Program-made: the position numbers and the translations under genes
The notes under the pieces: model-generated
What the model was told of the DNA's origin: nothing
Databases searched by the model: none
The model's input: only the letters and a program-made list of their open reading frames with translations
Part shown: in pieces, positions 40,565 to 50,321 of the stretch
Layout of the letters: every line of letters begins with the position of its first letter
Numbering within the stretch: the first letter of the stretch is position 1
DNA from: Streptococcus sp.
GTDB taxonomy: Bacteria; Bacillota; Bacilli; Lactobacillales; Streptococcaceae
DNA: 64,000 bases
Assembly (NCBI GenBank): GCA_030528055.1
Contig: JAUMZQ010000008.1
Location: forward strand, 1-64,000
Reading direction: 5' to 3'

Positions 40565-40726
40565 ATGGGTGATAAACCAATATCTTTCAAAGACAAGGAC
40601 GGAAACTTCATTTCTGCAGCTGATGTCTGGAATGCCAAAAAGCTAGAAGAATTATTTACTAGACTAAATCCCAACCGCAAACTTCGTCTAGAAAGAGAAA
40701 AATTAGAAAAAGAAGAAACAACCTAA
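40565..40726 (+). CDS. Conserved small protein downstream of obg
   Basis: A 53-residue soluble protein (MGDKPISFKDKDGNF...), charged, with a helical C-terminus rich in Lys, Arg and Glu. Similar proteins follow obg in other streptococci; the function is unknown. GAGG at 40551-40554 fits ATG 40565; the ATG at 40544 has no ribosome site. It is 36 bases after obg and ends before a terminator, so it shares the obg transcript. Confidence 0.72.
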   Translation: MGDKPISFKDKDGNFISAADVWNAKKLEELFTRLNPNRKLRLEREKLEKEETT

Positions 40727-40788
40727 TTGGCTATTTTCAGCGATTCTATTATCAGATAGCTCAAAATACTAAAAAAGAATACCACTTT

Positions 40789-40815
40789 AATGCTAGGGAA
40801 ACCTAGTATTTTTTT
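40789..40815 (+). terminator. Terminator after the obg unit
   Basis: AATGCTAGG and CCTAGTATT form a 9-base-pair stem (one wobble) around GAAA, followed by a T run. Confidence 0.88.
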
Positions 40816-40904
40816 AATTTTTGATGTTCTCATTTTAGCTAGATTTTTAAGTAAATTTGGTCTAAACCAATAAACGGTCTATATTAGTCAGATAGTACAC
40901 TTTA

Positions 40905-40913
40905 TGGTATAAT
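40905..40913 (+). promoter_or_regulatory. ridA promoter
   Basis: TGGTATAAT is a perfect extended -10, 26 bases before ridA. Confidence 0.65.
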
Positions 40914-40939
40914 GAACAAAAGACTATTAAGGAGAAAAT

Positions 40940-41320
40940 ATGGCTAAAACAATTCATACAGAAAAAGCACCCGCAACGATTGGACCTTATGTACAAGGAA
41001 AGGTTGTTGGAAATCTTTTATTTGCAAGTGGTCAGATTCCTTTGTCTCCTGAAACAGGGGAAATCGTTGGGAGCACGATTGAAGAGCAGACCAAACAAGT
41101 TTTGTCTAATGTAGGGGCGATTTTAGAAGCTGCCGGAACTGATTTTGATCATGTTGTGAAATCAACCTGCTTTTTAAGTGACATGAATGATTTTGTTCCA
41201 TTCAATGAAGTCTATAAAACAGCCTTTAGCAGCGAATTTCCTGCTCGTTCTGCGGTTGAAGTGGCTCGTTTGCCACGTGATGTTAAAATCGAAATCGAAG
41301 TGATTGCTGAAATCAAATAA
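40940..41320 (+). CDS. ridA: RidA family enamine/imine deaminase
   Basis: RidA hydrolyses reactive 2-aminoacrylate and related imines that escape from PLP enzymes. The 126-residue protein has the family blocks GPYVQGK, FASGQIPL and the C-terminal RSAVEVARLP with the catalytic arginine. AAGGAGA is seven bases before the ATG. It has its own promoter and terminator. Confidence 0.93.
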   Translation: MAKTIHTEKAPATIGPYVQGKVVGNLLFASGQIPLSPETGEIVGSTIEEQTKQVLSNVGAILEAAGTDFDHVVKSTCFLSDMNDFVPFNEVYKTAFSSEFPARSAVEVARLPRDVKIEIEVIAEIK

Positions 41321-41332
41321 TCATCAGAAATG

Positions 41333-41354
41333 AATGGGAGAACTCCCATTTTTT
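41333..41354 (+). terminator. Terminator of ridA
   Basis: AATGGGA and TCCCATT form a perfect stem around GAAC, followed by Ts. Confidence 0.85.
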
Positions 41355-41384
41355 CTCATTATCAAACATAATAAGGAATAAAAA

Positions 41385-42275
41385 ATGGTTGAAAATAAGA
41401 TTAAACTGGTCATCGTTACAGGAATGAGTGGTGCAGGTAAGACGGTTGCAATCCAATCTTTTGAGGATTTAGGATATTTTACCATTGACAACATGCCACC
41501 GACTCTTCTACCAAAGTTTTTACAATTAGTTGAAAATACACAGGATAATGACCAATTAGCATTAGTCGTTGACATGAGAAGTCGTTCTTTCTTCTTAGAA
41601 ATTCAAGACATTTTGGATGAATTGGAAAGAAGCGAAGAAATTGATTTTAAAATTTTATTTTTAGATGCAGCAGATAAAGAATTGGTTGCCCGCTACAAAG
41701 AAACACGCCGTAGTCACCCACTAGCAGCAGATGGAAGAATTATGGACGGTATTCGCTTGGAGCGTGAACTGTTGGCACCACTAAAAAGCCTTAGTCAAAA
41801 TGTTGTTGATACAACAACTCTGACACCACGTGAGTTGAGAAAGACGATTGCTGAGCAATTTTCAAAACAAGATGACTTGCACAATTTCCGAATTGAAGTG
41901 ATGAGTTTTGGATTTAAGTATGGTTTGCCACTAGACGCCGATTTGGTATTTGATGTTCGTTTTCTAACAAACCCTTATTATAAACCAGAATTACGTCATC
42001 TGACTGGTCTAGATAAAGAAGTCTATGATTTTGTGATGAGCCACGAGGAATCAGAAGATTTCTACAAACACTTGATTAATCTAATAGAGCCGATTCTACC
42101 TAGTTATAAAAAGGAAGGGAAGTCCGTTTTAACGGTTGCCATTGGTTGTACTGGCGGACAGCATCGAAGTGTGGCCTTTGCTCAACGTTTGGCAGATGAT
42201 TTAGCTAAAAAGTGGACGGTTAATATTAGTCATCGTGATAAAAACAATCGCAAAGAAACGGTGAATCGCTCATGA
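41385..42275 (+). CDS. rapZ: RNase adapter RapZ / nucleotide-binding protein YvcJ
   Basis: A 296-residue P-loop protein with GMSGAGKT at 13-20. In enterobacteria RapZ guides small-RNA decay. In Firmicutes the homologue YvcJ binds nucleotides and affects competence and phosphorylation-dependent processes, so the enterobacterial role should not be assumed. The C-terminal [10 protein letters not shown] block is typical. AAGGAA precedes the ATG. It overlaps yvcK by four bases in the classic rapZ-yvcK-whiA cluster. Confidence 0.93.
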   Translation: MVENKIKLVIVTGMSGAGKTVAIQSFEDLGYFTIDNMPPTLLPKFLQLVENTQDNDQLALVVDMRSRSFFLEIQDILDELERSEEIDFKILFLDAADKELVARYKETRRSHPLAADGRIMDGIRLERELLAPLKSLSQNVVDTTTLTPRELRKTIAEQFSKQDDLHNFRIEVMSFGFKYGLPLDADLVFDVRFLTNPYYKPELRHLTGLDKEVYDFVMSHEESEDFYKHLINLIEPILPSYKKEGKSVLTVAIGCTGGQHRSVAFAQRLADDLAKKWTVNISHRDKNNRKETVNRS

Positions 42276-43249
42276 GAAAGCCAAGAATAACCGTTATTGG
42301 AGGCGGTACAGGGATTTCAGTTATTTTGGATAGTTTACGCAAGAGAGAAGTGGACATCACAGCTATTGTCACGGTGGCAGATGATGGTGGTAGCTCTGGT
42401 GAACTGCGTAAAAACATCCAACAACTGACACCTCCAGGGGATTTGCGAAATGTTCTGGTCGCTCTTTCAGATATGCCAAAATTTTACGAGAAAGTTTTTC
42501 AATATCGTTTTGCTGAAGAAGACGGAGCTTTGGCAGGTCATCCTTTGGGCAACTTAATTATAGCTGGTATCTCTGAAATGCAAGGGTCAACCTATAATGC
42601 CATGCAATTATTGACCAAGTTTTTCCATACAACTGGAAAAATCTATCCCTCTAGTGATAACCCCCTCACACTTCACGCTGTTTTTAAAGACGGTAGTGAG
42701 GTTGCAGGAGAAAGCCAATTATCAGAGCATGTGGGAATGATTGAACGCGTCTATGTCACCAACACTAATAATGATGAAAAACCTGTAGCCAGTCGCAAGG
42801 TTGTACAAAGTATTTTAGAAAGTGATATGGTTGTTTTAGGTCCGGGGTCATTGTTTACTTCAATTCTGCCTAATCTGGTGATTGAAGAAATCGGGCAAGC
42901 ACTGCTTCAAACAAAAGCCGAAGTAGCTTATGTCTGTAACATCATGACTCAAAGAGGAGAAACAGAGCATTTTTCAGATAGCGATCATATCTCCGTTTTG
43001 CATCGTCATCTAGGTCAACAATTCATTGATACCGTCCTTGTAAATATTGAAAATGTACCACATGAGTATATGAATAACAATAAATTTGACGAATACTTAG
43101 TACAGGTAGAACATAATTTTCAAGCCTTACAAAATCAAGTTCCTAGAGTGATTTCTTCTAATTTTCTTCGCTTAGAAAATGGTGGAGCCTTTCATGATGG
43201 TGAACTTTTGGTAGATGAGCTGATGAAAATCATACAGGTGCGTAAATGA
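42272..43249 (+). CDS. yvcK: YvcK family protein (gluconeogenesis factor)
   Basis: A 325-residue protein related to the CofD phosphotransferase fold and known to bind UDP-sugars. It is needed for growth on gluconeogenic carbon and for cell shape in Bacillus. The N-terminal [10 protein letters not shown] and [14 protein letters not shown] blocks are diagnostic. It overlaps rapZ and whiA by four bases each (ATGA), so the three genes are translated in a coupled way. Confidence 0.94.
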   Translation: MRKPRITVIGGGTGISVILDSLRKREVDITAIVTVADDGGSSGELRKNIQQLTPPGDLRNVLVALSDMPKFYEKVFQYRFAEEDGALAGHPLGNLIIAGISEMQGSTYNAMQLLTKFFHTTGKIYPSSDNPLTLHAVFKDGSEVAGESQLSEHVGMIERVYVTNTNNDEKPVASRKVVQSILESDMVVLGPGSLFTSILPNLVIEEIGQALLQTKAEVAYVCNIMTQRGETEHFSDSDHISVLHRHLGQQFIDTVLVNIENVPHEYMNNNKFDEYLVQVEHNFQALQNQVPRVISSNFLRLENGGAFHDGELLVDELMKIIQVRK

Positions 43250-44157
43250 GTTTTACAATAAAAGTAAAAGAAGAACTGCTAACAGTATCTCTTTTGGATA
43301 AAAATGAATTATCAGCCATTATCAAAATGTCTGGTAGTCTTGGTTTGTCTACTGGCGGTTTGACCTTGTCAATCACAACGGAAAATGCTCGAATCGCTCG
43401 GCGTATCTATGAGATGTTATTGTCCTTTTATCAAGCAAAATCCGAGATTCGCCATCATCAAAAGACTAATTTGCGTAAAAATCGTGTCTATACCGTTTTT
43501 TTAGAAGAACGTGTAGAAGCTATCTTGTCTGATTTGCATTTGGCGGATTCCTTTTTTGGTATTGAGACAGGGATTGACAAGGCAATTTTATCAGAAGATG
43601 AGGCTAGTCGTGCTTATCTTCGAGGAGCTTTTTTATCTAGTGGTAGCATGCGTGACCCTGAGTCGGGGAAATACCAATTAGAAATCGTATCCGTCTACTT
43701 GGATCACGCAGAAGACTTGGCAGCATTGATGCGTCGTTTTTTGCTGGACGCTAAGATTATTGAACGTAAAAAGGGTTCTGTGACCTATCTTCAAAGAGCA
43801 GAAGACATTATGGATTTTCTGATTGTTATCGGGGCGATGGAAGCGATGAACGAATTTGAAAGCATTAAATTGTTAAGAGAAACTCGCAATGAAATCAATC
43901 GAGCTAATAACGCTGAAACAGCTAATATCGCGCGTACCGTAACAGCAAGTATGAAAACCATTCATAATATCGAAAAAATTATGGAAACAATCGGCTTAGA
44001 GAGCTTACCGATTGACTTACAGGAAATAGCTCATTTGAGAATTCTTCATCCAGATTATTCTATCCAAGAATTATCGGAAAAAATGAGCAAACCATTAACC
44101 AAAAGTGGCGTTAACCACCGTCTGCGTAAGCTGAATAAAATAGCGGATGAATTGTAA
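43246..44157 (+). CDS. whiA: DNA-binding protein WhiA
   Basis: WhiA combines an N-terminal domain related to LAGLIDADG homing endonucleases (about residues 20-190, with [11 protein letters not shown]) and a C-terminal helix-turn-helix (about 220-303). In actinobacteria it controls sporulation septation; in Firmicutes it affects division and chromosome segregation. The 303-residue length is usual. It ends the cluster at a strong terminator. Confidence 0.95.
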   Translation: MSFTIKVKEELLTVSLLDKNELSAIIKMSGSLGLSTGGLTLSITTENARIARRIYEMLLSFYQAKSEIRHHQKTNLRKNRVYTVFLEERVEAILSDLHLADSFFGIETGIDKAILSEDEASRAYLRGAFLSSGSMRDPESGKYQLEIVSVYLDHAEDLAALMRRFLLDAKIIERKKGSVTYLQRAEDIMDFLIVIGAMEAMNEFESIKLLRETRNEINRANNAETANIARTVTASMKTIHNIEKIMETIGLESLPIDLQEIAHLRILHPDYSIQELSEKMSKPLTKSGVNHRLRKLNKIADEL

Positions 44158-44185
44158 GGTTTCCATTGATATGAGTAAAAAAATA

Positions 44186-44238
44186 AAAACGAGCAGACTT
44201 GTTAGTGATTAACTGACAAGAAGCTGACTCGTTTTTTT
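44186..44238. terminator. Bidirectional terminator between whiA and the reductase
   Basis: AAAACGAG pairs with CTCGTTTT and inside it CTTGTTAG pairs with CTGACAAG. Runs of A on the left and T on the right allow use by both converging genes. Confidence 0.88.
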
Positions 44239-44239
44239 A

Positions 44240-45208
44240 TTATAAACTAGTGGAATGTTTGGGCTGTACTTTTTGATCTGGATAAATAAAGTTGATGGCA
44301 TTATTGACAGCGGTTGGTGCTTCACCCAGTCCAGTTGCAATCAAGTCAATTTTCCCTTCATAAGTACAGGAATCACCGATAGCATAGATGCCTGCTACCG
44401 AGGTTTCTTGTTTGCTATTGACAATGATTTTATGCCGATTGAGTTCCATTCCCCATTGTTTGAGATTGCCGACAGATGATTTAAAACCGTAGTTAACAAA
44501 GAGATGATCCAGAGGGAGTAGCCGAGTTTCCTCACCTTTAACTTTTTTGATTTCCAAATGAGTTAGTCGATCTCCTGTTCCAACTAGTTTATTGGGAACA
44601 AAAGGAGTTTGGACAGATACATTAGAATGTAAGAGCTTTTCCACGCTATGCTCTAAGGCACGGAAATTATCTCTGCGGTGAACTAAAGTGGTTGGTGCAA
44701 TTTTTTCAAAGGTCAATGCCCAATCTACTGCTGAATCTCCACCACCTAGTATGACAATGTTTTGCTGGGCGTATTGCTGGATATTGGTGACATGATAGTG
44801 GATATTGCTATATTGTTCTGCTCCCTCTAAATCCAAGGCTCTTGGTTTAAAGGCACCACCACCAATTGCAATAATGACAGCTTTCGTGAGGTGTTGAGTA
44901 CTGGAAGTAAGAATGTTGAAGTAGTCTTTTTCTTTTTCAATTTCTAGCACTGTTTCATTCAGATGAATGCTCGTATCAAATGTTTTTAATTGGGAAATCA
45001 GACGTTCGGTCAATTTTTCACCAGTGAGATTGGTAAAAGCTGGGACATCTAAAATGGTTTTTTCTGGGTACAAGATGGCAGGTTGTCCTCCCAACTGTGG
45101 CAAGGAATCGATAATTTTTACTGTTGCCTGTCTTAAATTAGCATAAAAAGCTGCAAATAACCCAACAGGACCCCCACCGATAATGGTAATATCATAAATT
45201 TCTGGCAT
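44240..45208 (-). CDS. Ferredoxin-NADP reductase (thioredoxin reductase-like type)
   Basis: A 322-residue flavoprotein with the FAD motif GGGPVGLFAA near the N-terminus and the NADPH motif GGGDSAVDWA in the middle. It lacks the CxxC pair of true thioredoxin reductases, which places it with the YumC-type reductases. The partner is probably the ferredoxin encoded at 50810-51007. AGGAGAG precedes the ATG on the minus strand. It is transcribed toward whiA and divergently from the DUF1304 gene. Confidence 0.9.
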   Translation of the reverse strand: MPEIYDITIIGGGPVGLFAAFYANLRQATVKIIDSLPQLGGQPAILYPEKTILDVPAFTNLTGEKLTERLISQLKTFDTSIHLNETVLEIEKEKDYFNILTSSTQHLTKAVIIAIGGGAFKPRALDLEGAEQYSNIHYHVTNIQQYAQQNIVILGGGDSAVDWALTFEKIAPTTLVHRRDNFRALEHSVEKLLHSNVSVQTPFVPNKLVGTGDRLTHLEIKKVKGEETRLLPLDHLFVNYGFKSSVGNLKQWGMELNRHKIIVNSKQETSVAGIYAIGDSCTYEGKIDLIATGLGEAPTAVNNAINFIYPDQKVQPKHSTSL

Positions 45209-45239
45209 GATTCTCTCCTATAAATACTAGAATAGGATT

Positions 45240-45248
45240 ATTTTACCA
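45240..45248 (-). promoter_or_regulatory. Promoter of the reductase gene
   Basis: On the minus strand TGGTAAAAT is an extended -10 about 31 bases before the start codon. Confidence 0.5.
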
Positions 45249-45426
45249 TAAAAGAGAAATTTCAGTTAGTAAAGTTTCTCGCTATTTTGAAATTCAATTA
45301 TTGCCATGAGCAATGACACAGTTTTCATGATGAGGTGATGTGTAACAAATGCTTTTACATATTTTACGATTTGGTTTAAACAGCCTATTTCCCTAAATCA
45401 AGAATTTCGACAATCAAAGCAAACTA

Positions 45427-45435
45427 TGATATACT
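45427..45435 (+). promoter_or_regulatory. Promoter of the DUF1304 gene
   Basis: TGATATACT is an extended -10; TTCGAC at 45406-45411 may serve as -35 (18-base spacing). Confidence 0.5.
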
Positions 45436-45462
45436 AATTTAATTCATTATTAGGAGGACACG

Positions 45463-45819
45463 ATGTCAATTTTTACAACTATTTTAGCCAGTTTAGTGGC
45501 TTTAGAATTTTTTTATATCATGTATTTAGAAACCTTTGCTACCAGTTCCAAGACAACTTCCCGTGTATTTGGCATGGAAGAAGAGGAACTAAAACGCAAG
45601 TCCGTTGATACCTTATTCAAAAACCAAGGGGTCTACAACGGTTTGATTGGTGTACTTGTCATCATTGCTACTTTTATTCAGGTTAGTTCTGTATGGTTAG
45701 GTATTTTTATGGTGTATATCGTATTAGTGGCAGCATATGGTGCTATAAGCAGTGACCCCAAAATTTTATTAAAACAAGGCGGATTACCTATCTTGACCTT
45801 GATTAGTTTATTTTTTTAA
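45463..45819 (+). CDS. DUF1304 family membrane protein
   Basis: A 118-residue protein with four likely membrane helices. The motif EFFYIMYLE in helix 1 and NQGVYNG in the middle are typical of DUF1304 proteins, whose function is unknown. AGGAGGA is seven bases before the ATG. It has its own promoter and terminator. Confidence 0.82.
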   Translation: MSIFTTILASLVALEFFYIMYLETFATSSKTTSRVFGMEEEELKRKSVDTLFKNQGVYNGLIGVLVIIATFIQVSSVWLGIFMVYIVLVAAYGAISSDPKILLKQGGLPILTLISLFF

Positions 45820-45820
45820 G

Positions 45821-45846
45821 AAAAAAGAGCAATCTGCTCTTTTTTT
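45821..45846 (+). terminator. Terminator of the DUF1304 gene
   Basis: AAAAAGAGCA and TGCTCTTTTT pair perfectly around ATC. Confidence 0.9.
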
Positions 45847-45978
45847 GTAGCTTTTTAGTCTCCTAATTGACTTTTATATTAGACGAATGTAGAATGAAAA
45901 TAAGATATTTACTAAAATATTGCTCTGTTATTAAAAGGTAGATATTTGAAAGATGAGAGAGTAACAAGGAGAATTAAA

Positions 45979-46434
45979 ATGAAAACGAATCGAAAGAAGA
46001 AAACTGGTTTTTCTCTTATCAAAACCCTAGCTGTTATAGCAACAGTCGGCTTAACGATAGGGGGAGTCCAGCTAGTTCGCTTAAAGATGGAAGAACAAGC
46101 CCAAGAACAACGCAAAAAAGAGGATAAGGAGTATGAGATTAGTTTAGCTAAAGCTTTGAAAAATTCTTATCGAGATATCAAAGAAATTAAACTAACAAAT
46201 CCGTACTTTGGTTTCCCACCGGGAGACTGGTCCTGTGATGTAGAACTTACCTTTGTGGATGGAACCAATATCTCATACAGATTAAGCCATGATCTTGAGG
46301 ATGAAAAGAATTATGCCGCTTCTATAGGTGGTCCAGATGCAGATGAACAGTTAGATTTATTAAATAGTTATAGAGGAGTTACTGAAAAGAAAGTAATGGT
46401 TCACTATTCGGATAAGGCAAAAAGAGAGGAATGA
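45979..46434 (+). CDS. Anchored protein of unknown function, tandem copy 1
   Basis: A 151-residue protein: basic N-terminus, one membrane helix (about residues 14-36), then a charged extracellular part with WSCDVELTFVDGTN and a single cysteine. I do not recognise a family. AAGGAG at 45968-45973 or so fits ATG 45979; the longer frame from 45946 has no ribosome site. The downstream gene is a paralogue, with 39 identical residues in a row from RLKMEEQ to KEIKL. The two lie 57 bases apart. Confidence 0.72.
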   Translation: MKTNRKKKTGFSLIKTLAVIATVGLTIGGVQLVRLKMEEQAQEQRKKEDKEYEISLAKALKNSYRDIKEIKLTNPYFGFPPGDWSCDVELTFVDGTNISYRLSHDLEDEKNYAASIGGPDADEQLDLLNSYRGVTEKKVMVHYSDKAKREE

Positions 46435-46491
46435 TGGCTTGTCAATACCGTTAAACAGGATAACTAGCACGCTAGAGAAGAGGTTTTACAG

Positions 46492-46935
46492 ATGAAAATG
46501 AAAAATAAGAAATGGCTTAAGATTTCCTTGATTAGTATATTAGGACTGAGCTTAACGATAGGAGGAGTACAAATGGTTCGATTAAAGATGGAAGAACAAG
46601 CCCAAGAACAACGCAAAAAAGAGGATAAGGAGTATGAGATTAGCCTAGCTAAAGCCTTGAAAAATTCTTATAGAGATATCAAAGAAATCAAGCTAATAGA
46701 ACCTGTTTACTCTAAGGTTCCAGGTTCATGGTCTTGCTATACAGAATTAACTTTCGAAGATGGTACGAATTTTTCATATAGGATAGGTCATAGTCTTGAA
46801 TATGAAAAGAATTATGCCGCTTCCTTTGGAGGACCAGACGAGGAGAAACAGATGGATTTATTGGACAGTCATAGAGGAATTACTGAAAAGAAAGTGACGG
46901 TCTACTATTCGGATAAGAGCAAAGAGGAAAAATAA
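46492..46935 (+). CDS. Anchored protein of unknown function, tandem copy 2
   Basis: A 147-residue paralogue of the preceding gene with the same design: basic start, one membrane helix, charged coiled region (EEQAQEQRKKEDKEYE) and an outside domain with WSCYTELTFEDGTN and GGPDEEKQ. Its first 20 residues differ from copy 1 while the middle is identical. AAGAGG is 11 bases before the ATG. Function unknown; possibly a surface or immunity-like protein, but nothing in the sequence proves that. Confidence 0.7.
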   Translation: MKMKNKKWLKISLISILGLSLTIGGVQMVRLKMEEQAQEQRKKEDKEYEISLAKALKNSYRDIKEIKLIEPVYSKVPGSWSCYTELTFEDGTNFSYRIGHSLEYEKNYAASFGGPDEEKQMDLLDSHRGITEKKVTVYYSDKSKEEK

Positions 46936-47080
46936 ATTTGTATACAAAAAGTAATCACGTTTTACTTTGTCTTATATTATAATACAGTAAAACTAATATA
47001 AAAAAAGTTTATTTAGTCGGTATAGTATTTAGGAACAAAAATGATTGCAAATAGTAGATATATTGCTAATAAATAATAGT

Positions 47081-47112
47081 AAAAAGATGCATCAGCTTAA
47101 TGCGTCTTTTTT
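47081..47112 (+). terminator. Terminator before the HAD genes
   Basis: AAAAGATGCAT and ATGCGTCTTTT pair with one wobble, followed by Ts. Confidence 0.78.
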
Positions 47113-47121
47113 ATATTTCTA

Positions 47122-47130
47122 TGGTATAAT
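47122..47130 (+). promoter_or_regulatory. Promoter of the HAD-ftsY unit
   Basis: TGGTATAAT is a perfect extended -10, 56 bases before the first HAD gene. Confidence 0.6.
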
Positions 47131-47186
47131 AAAAGACAAGATAAAAAGTTGGTAGAACACTTTTTAGAAGGAGTTTGAAATCTTTT

Positions 47187-47978
47187 ATGATTAAATTAAT
47201 AGCAACAGATATGGATGGTACGTTTTTAGATGAAAAAGGTCAGTTTGATAGCGACCGTCTAAAGCAACTTTTAAACCGATTCAAAGAAAAAGGGATTTAT
47301 TTTGCAGTAGCAAGTGGACGTGGGCTACTTTCTTTGAAAAAGTTATTCGAAGAAGTGCTAGATGATATTATCTTAATAGCTGAAAATGGCAGTGTTGTCG
47401 AGTTTCACGGAGAAGATCTCTATGAAGCTATTATGCCCAGAGATTTTTATCTGTCAGTTTTTGAGCAACTAAAGTCATCCCCTTATATCGATATCAATCA
47501 ATTATTATTGACAGGAAAAAAAGGTTCTTATGTACTAGATACGGTGGATCCAGCCTACCTTTCTTTTAGTACTCATTATAATGAAAATATTCAGAAAGTT
47601 GCTAGTTTGTCCGACATTGATGATGATATTTTTAAATTTACAACAAACTGTTCAGAAGAAACAGTTAAAGATGCAGAAAACTGGATAAATGAAACGATTT
47701 CTGGTGTGAAAGCTATGACGACAGGCTACGCTTCAATAGATATTGTATTGGATTATGTAGATAAAGGAGTTGCCATTATTGAATTGGCTAAAAAGTTAGA
47801 GTTGGATATGAGTCAAGTTATGGCATTTGGGGACAATCTGAATGACCTTCATATGATGAAAGTAGCTGGCTATCCTATCGCTCCTGAGAATGCCCACCCC
47901 GAGATTTTGGAAACAGCTAAAGAAATCATCGGGCATCATGCTGCTTATTCTGTAATAACGTATATGGAGGGTTTGTAA
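47187..47978 (+). CDS. Cof-type HAD-IIB phosphatase, first copy
   Basis: A 263-residue haloacid dehalogenase fold phosphatase. Motif I is TDMDGTFLD with two catalytic aspartates, and motif IV is FGDNLNDLHM. Such enzymes act on sugar phosphates or flavin precursors; the substrate is not readable. I start at ATG 47187; GGAG lies 13 bases upstream. A TTG at 47175 is too close to that site. The stop overlaps the next start by one base. Confidence 0.88.
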   Translation: MIKLIATDMDGTFLDEKGQFDSDRLKQLLNRFKEKGIYFAVASGRGLLSLKKLFEEVLDDIILIAENGSVVEFHGEDLYEAIMPRDFYLSVFEQLKSSPYIDINQLLLTGKKGSYVLDTVDPAYLSFSTHYNENIQKVASLSDIDDDIFKFTTNCSEETVKDAENWINETISGVKAMTTGYASIDIVLDYVDKGVAIIELAKKLELDMSQVMAFGDNLNDLHMMKVAGYPIAPENAHPEILETAKEIIGHHAAYSVITYMEGL

Positions 47979-48790
47979 TGACAGACATCAAGTTGATTGC
48001 TTTAGACTTGGACGGAACACTTTTAAATTCTAGTAAAAAGATTTCTCCTAAAAATCTTGAAGCGTTAAAAAAAGCTGGTGACAAGGGAGTTAAAATTGTT
48101 TTAACAACAGGTCGCCCTTTAAAAGCTATGGAATTTTTCTTAAATGACTTAGGCTTGGCTAATCAAAAGGAAGAGTATACCATCACTTTTAACGGTGGCT
48201 TGGTACAAAGAAATACAGGCGAAGTTATTGATAAGACAGTCTTTTCTTATGATGATGTCGCTAGGATTTTCAAAGAGACTGAAGCTTTAAATGTGCCACT
48301 AGATGCCATTAGTGCTGGTGAAGTTTATCAGATTCAGTCAGAGCAAAAGTCTTTGTACGATACCTTGAATCCAAATCTAGAATTTATACCAGTTGAGTTT
48401 TCAGACTTATCCAGTCAAAAAACTTATAATAAATGTGTGACAGCTTTTTCTCAAGAACCTCTTGATGTTGCGATTGCTAACATATCTCCAGAATTATTTG
48501 AAAAATATGAAATTTTTAAATCACGCAATATGCTTCTAGAGTGGTCTCCTAAAAATGTTCACAAAGCAATCGGTTTGGAAAAATTGATTCATCATTTAGG
48601 GATAAAAAGAGAACAAGTTATGGCTTGTGGTGACGAAGCCAATGACTTGTCCATGATTGAATGGGCTGGTTTAGGGGTAGCTGTTAGCAATGCAGTTGCG
48701 TCGGTTAAAGAAGTAGCTGATGTTGTAACACCAATGACCAACGATGAAGATGCAATTGCTTGGGCTATTGAAAACTATATTTTAAAGTAA
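47978..48790 (+). CDS. Cof-type HAD-IIB phosphatase, second copy
   Basis: A 270-residue HAD phosphatase with motif I LDLDGTLLN and motif IV CGDEANDLSM, closer to the YidA type of sugar phosphatases. Start and stop are shared with its neighbour in the form TAATG. It lies 16 bases before ftsY. The HAD-HAD-ftsY arrangement is found in other streptococci. Confidence 0.9.
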   Translation: MTDIKLIALDLDGTLLNSSKKISPKNLEALKKAGDKGVKIVLTTGRPLKAMEFFLNDLGLANQKEEYTITFNGGLVQRNTGEVIDKTVFSYDDVARIFKETEALNVPLDAISAGEVYQIQSEQKSLYDTLNPNLEFIPVEFSDLSSQKTYNKCVTAFSQEPLDVAIANISPELFEKYEIFKSRNMLLEWSPKNVHKAIGLEKLIHHLGIKREQVMACGDEANDLSMIEWAGLGVAVSNAVASVKEVADVVTPMTNDEDAIAWAIENYILK

Positions 48791-48806
48791 AGAAAGAAGA
48801 GTGACT

Positions 48807-50195
48807 ATGGGATTATTTGATCGTTTATTTGGACGAAAAAAAGAAGAAAAACCACAAGAAAAAGTAGTTGAGGAAACAGCTCCTATAGAAGAGACAGAGT
48901 TGACTCAAGAGATGCCTGATTCAGTTGAAGAAGCCACTTTACCTGTTGTTGAGGAAGCTACATCAGAAGTAGAACAAGCTACAGACAATTCTTTGAATGA
49001 ACAAGAAAACTCTTCTCTAGAAGTAGATAGATCACTAGCCAATGTTGAGGAAGAAAGAATCAGTTCGTCGGAAATTTCTACGCCAAATCAAGAAGAATTG
49101 ACTCAAGAAAGTGATGTTGAAAAAGAAGAATCCATTTCCAACGATTCTCCAGAATCAACAGAAACAGAAACAACTTTAGCTGATGAGACCACCCGATCTG
49201 CCTCAAATGAAGAAGAAACTCCAGTACCAACTGAACCTGAAATTTTAGAGAAACCGTTTTCTCAAGAAGAAACCGTTCAAGAAAAATACAATCGTAGTCT
49301 GAAAAAAACACGAACAGGCTTTGGTGCAAAACTAAATAGCTTTTTTGCCAATTTCCGCTCTGTTGATGAAGACTTTTTTGAAGAGCTAGAAGAATTACTT
49401 ATTACCAGCGATGTCGGTGTACAAGTCGCTTCTCATTTGACGGAAGAGCTACGCTATGAAGCAAAATTAGAAAATGCTAAAAAACCAGATTTCTTGCGTC
49501 AACTAATCATCGAAAAATTAGTGGATATTTATGAGAAAGATGGCACTTTCAACGAAAAAATCAATTTTCAAAATGATTTAACAGTTATGCTTTTTGTCGG
49601 TGTTAACGGTGTAGGAAAGACTACCTCAATCGGAAAATTAGCTTACAAATACCAACAAGAAGGTAAAAAAGTGATGTTAGTTGCAGCCGATACTTTTCGT
49701 GCGGGAGCTGTCGCCCAATTAGCTGAATGGGGCAGACGTGTAGGAGTTCCGGTTGTGACGGGACAAGAAAAAGGAGATCCTGCCAGTGTTGTCTATGACG
49801 GTATGGAGAGGGCACAAAAAGAGCAAATTGATGTTCTGATGATTGATACCGCAGGACGTTTGCAAAATAAAGATAACTTAATGGCAGAACTAGAAAAGAT
49901 TACTCGTATCATCAAACGAGTTGTTCCTTCCGCACCACATGAAACATTTTTGGCACTGGATGCTTCAACTGGACAAAATGCTCTGGTTCAGGCCAAAGAA
50001 TTCTCAAAAATTGCTCCTGTAACTGGAATCGTTTTAACAAAAATAGATGGAACTGCTCGAGGCGGTGTTGTCTTGGCTATTCGTCAAGAGTTGGATATTC
50101 CAGTTAAATTGATTGGTTTTGGTGAAAAAATCACTGACATAGGAGAATTTAGTTCTGAAAACTTTATAAAGAGCTTGCTAGAAGGACTAATCTAA
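48807..50195 (+). CDS. ftsY: Signal recognition particle receptor FtsY
   Basis: FtsY docks ribosome-SRP complexes at the membrane. The 462-residue protein has a very acidic N-terminal A region of about 150 residues rich in Glu, Thr and Ser, then the N domain and GTPase domain with GVNGVGKTT at 265-273, DTFRAGA, DTAGR and [11 protein letters not shown] start at ATG 48807 rather than GTG 48801, which lies inside the ribosome site. Confidence 0.95.
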   Translation: MGLFDRLFGRKKEEKPQEKVVEETAPIEETELTQEMPDSVEEATLPVVEEATSEVEQATDNSLNEQENSSLEVDRSLANVEEERISSSEISTPNQEELTQESDVEKEESISNDSPESTETETTLADETTRSASNEEETPVPTEPEILEKPFSQEETVQEKYNRSLKKTRTGFGAKLNSFFANFRSVDEDFFEELEELLITSDVGVQVASHLTEELRYEAKLENAKKPDFLRQLIIEKLVDIYEKDGTFNEKINFQNDLTVMLFVGVNGVGKTTSIGKLAYKYQQEGKKVMLVAADTFRAGAVAQLAEWGRRVGVPVVTGQEKGDPASVVYDGMERAQKEQIDVLMIDTAGRLQNKDNLMAELEKITRIIKRVVPSAPHETFLALDASTGQNALVQAKEFSKIAPVTGIVLTKIDGTARGGVVLAIRQELDIPVKLIGFGEKITDIGEFSSENFIKSLLEGLI

Positions 50196-50247
50196 CTGTA
50201 TAGATATTTACTAGGTCGGTTCGCTATTGAAAAGTTTTTTGATAATA

Positions 50248-50283
50248 AAAAAATAGAATAGGTGGTTGACTATTCTATTTTTT
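50248..50283 (+). terminator. Terminator of ftsY
   Basis: AAAAAATAGAATAG and CTATTCTATTTTTT pair perfectly over 14 bases around an 8-base loop. Confidence 0.93.
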
Positions 50284-50292
50284 AATTTTTTA

Positions 50293-50301
50293 TGCTAAAC
50301 T
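50293..50301 (+). promoter_or_regulatory. ebsA promoter
   Basis: TGCTAAACT is an extended -10, 20 bases before the gene. Confidence 0.45.
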
Positions 50302-50321
50302 AGTAGAGTGGGGGTGTGAAC

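Noticed and set aside
45979..46050. Prepilin-like start KTGFSLIKTLAVIA in tandem copy 1
   Set aside because: The conserved Glu at position +5 is Lys, the paralogue lacks the motif, and no pilin machinery is nearby. It is more likely an ordinary membrane anchor.
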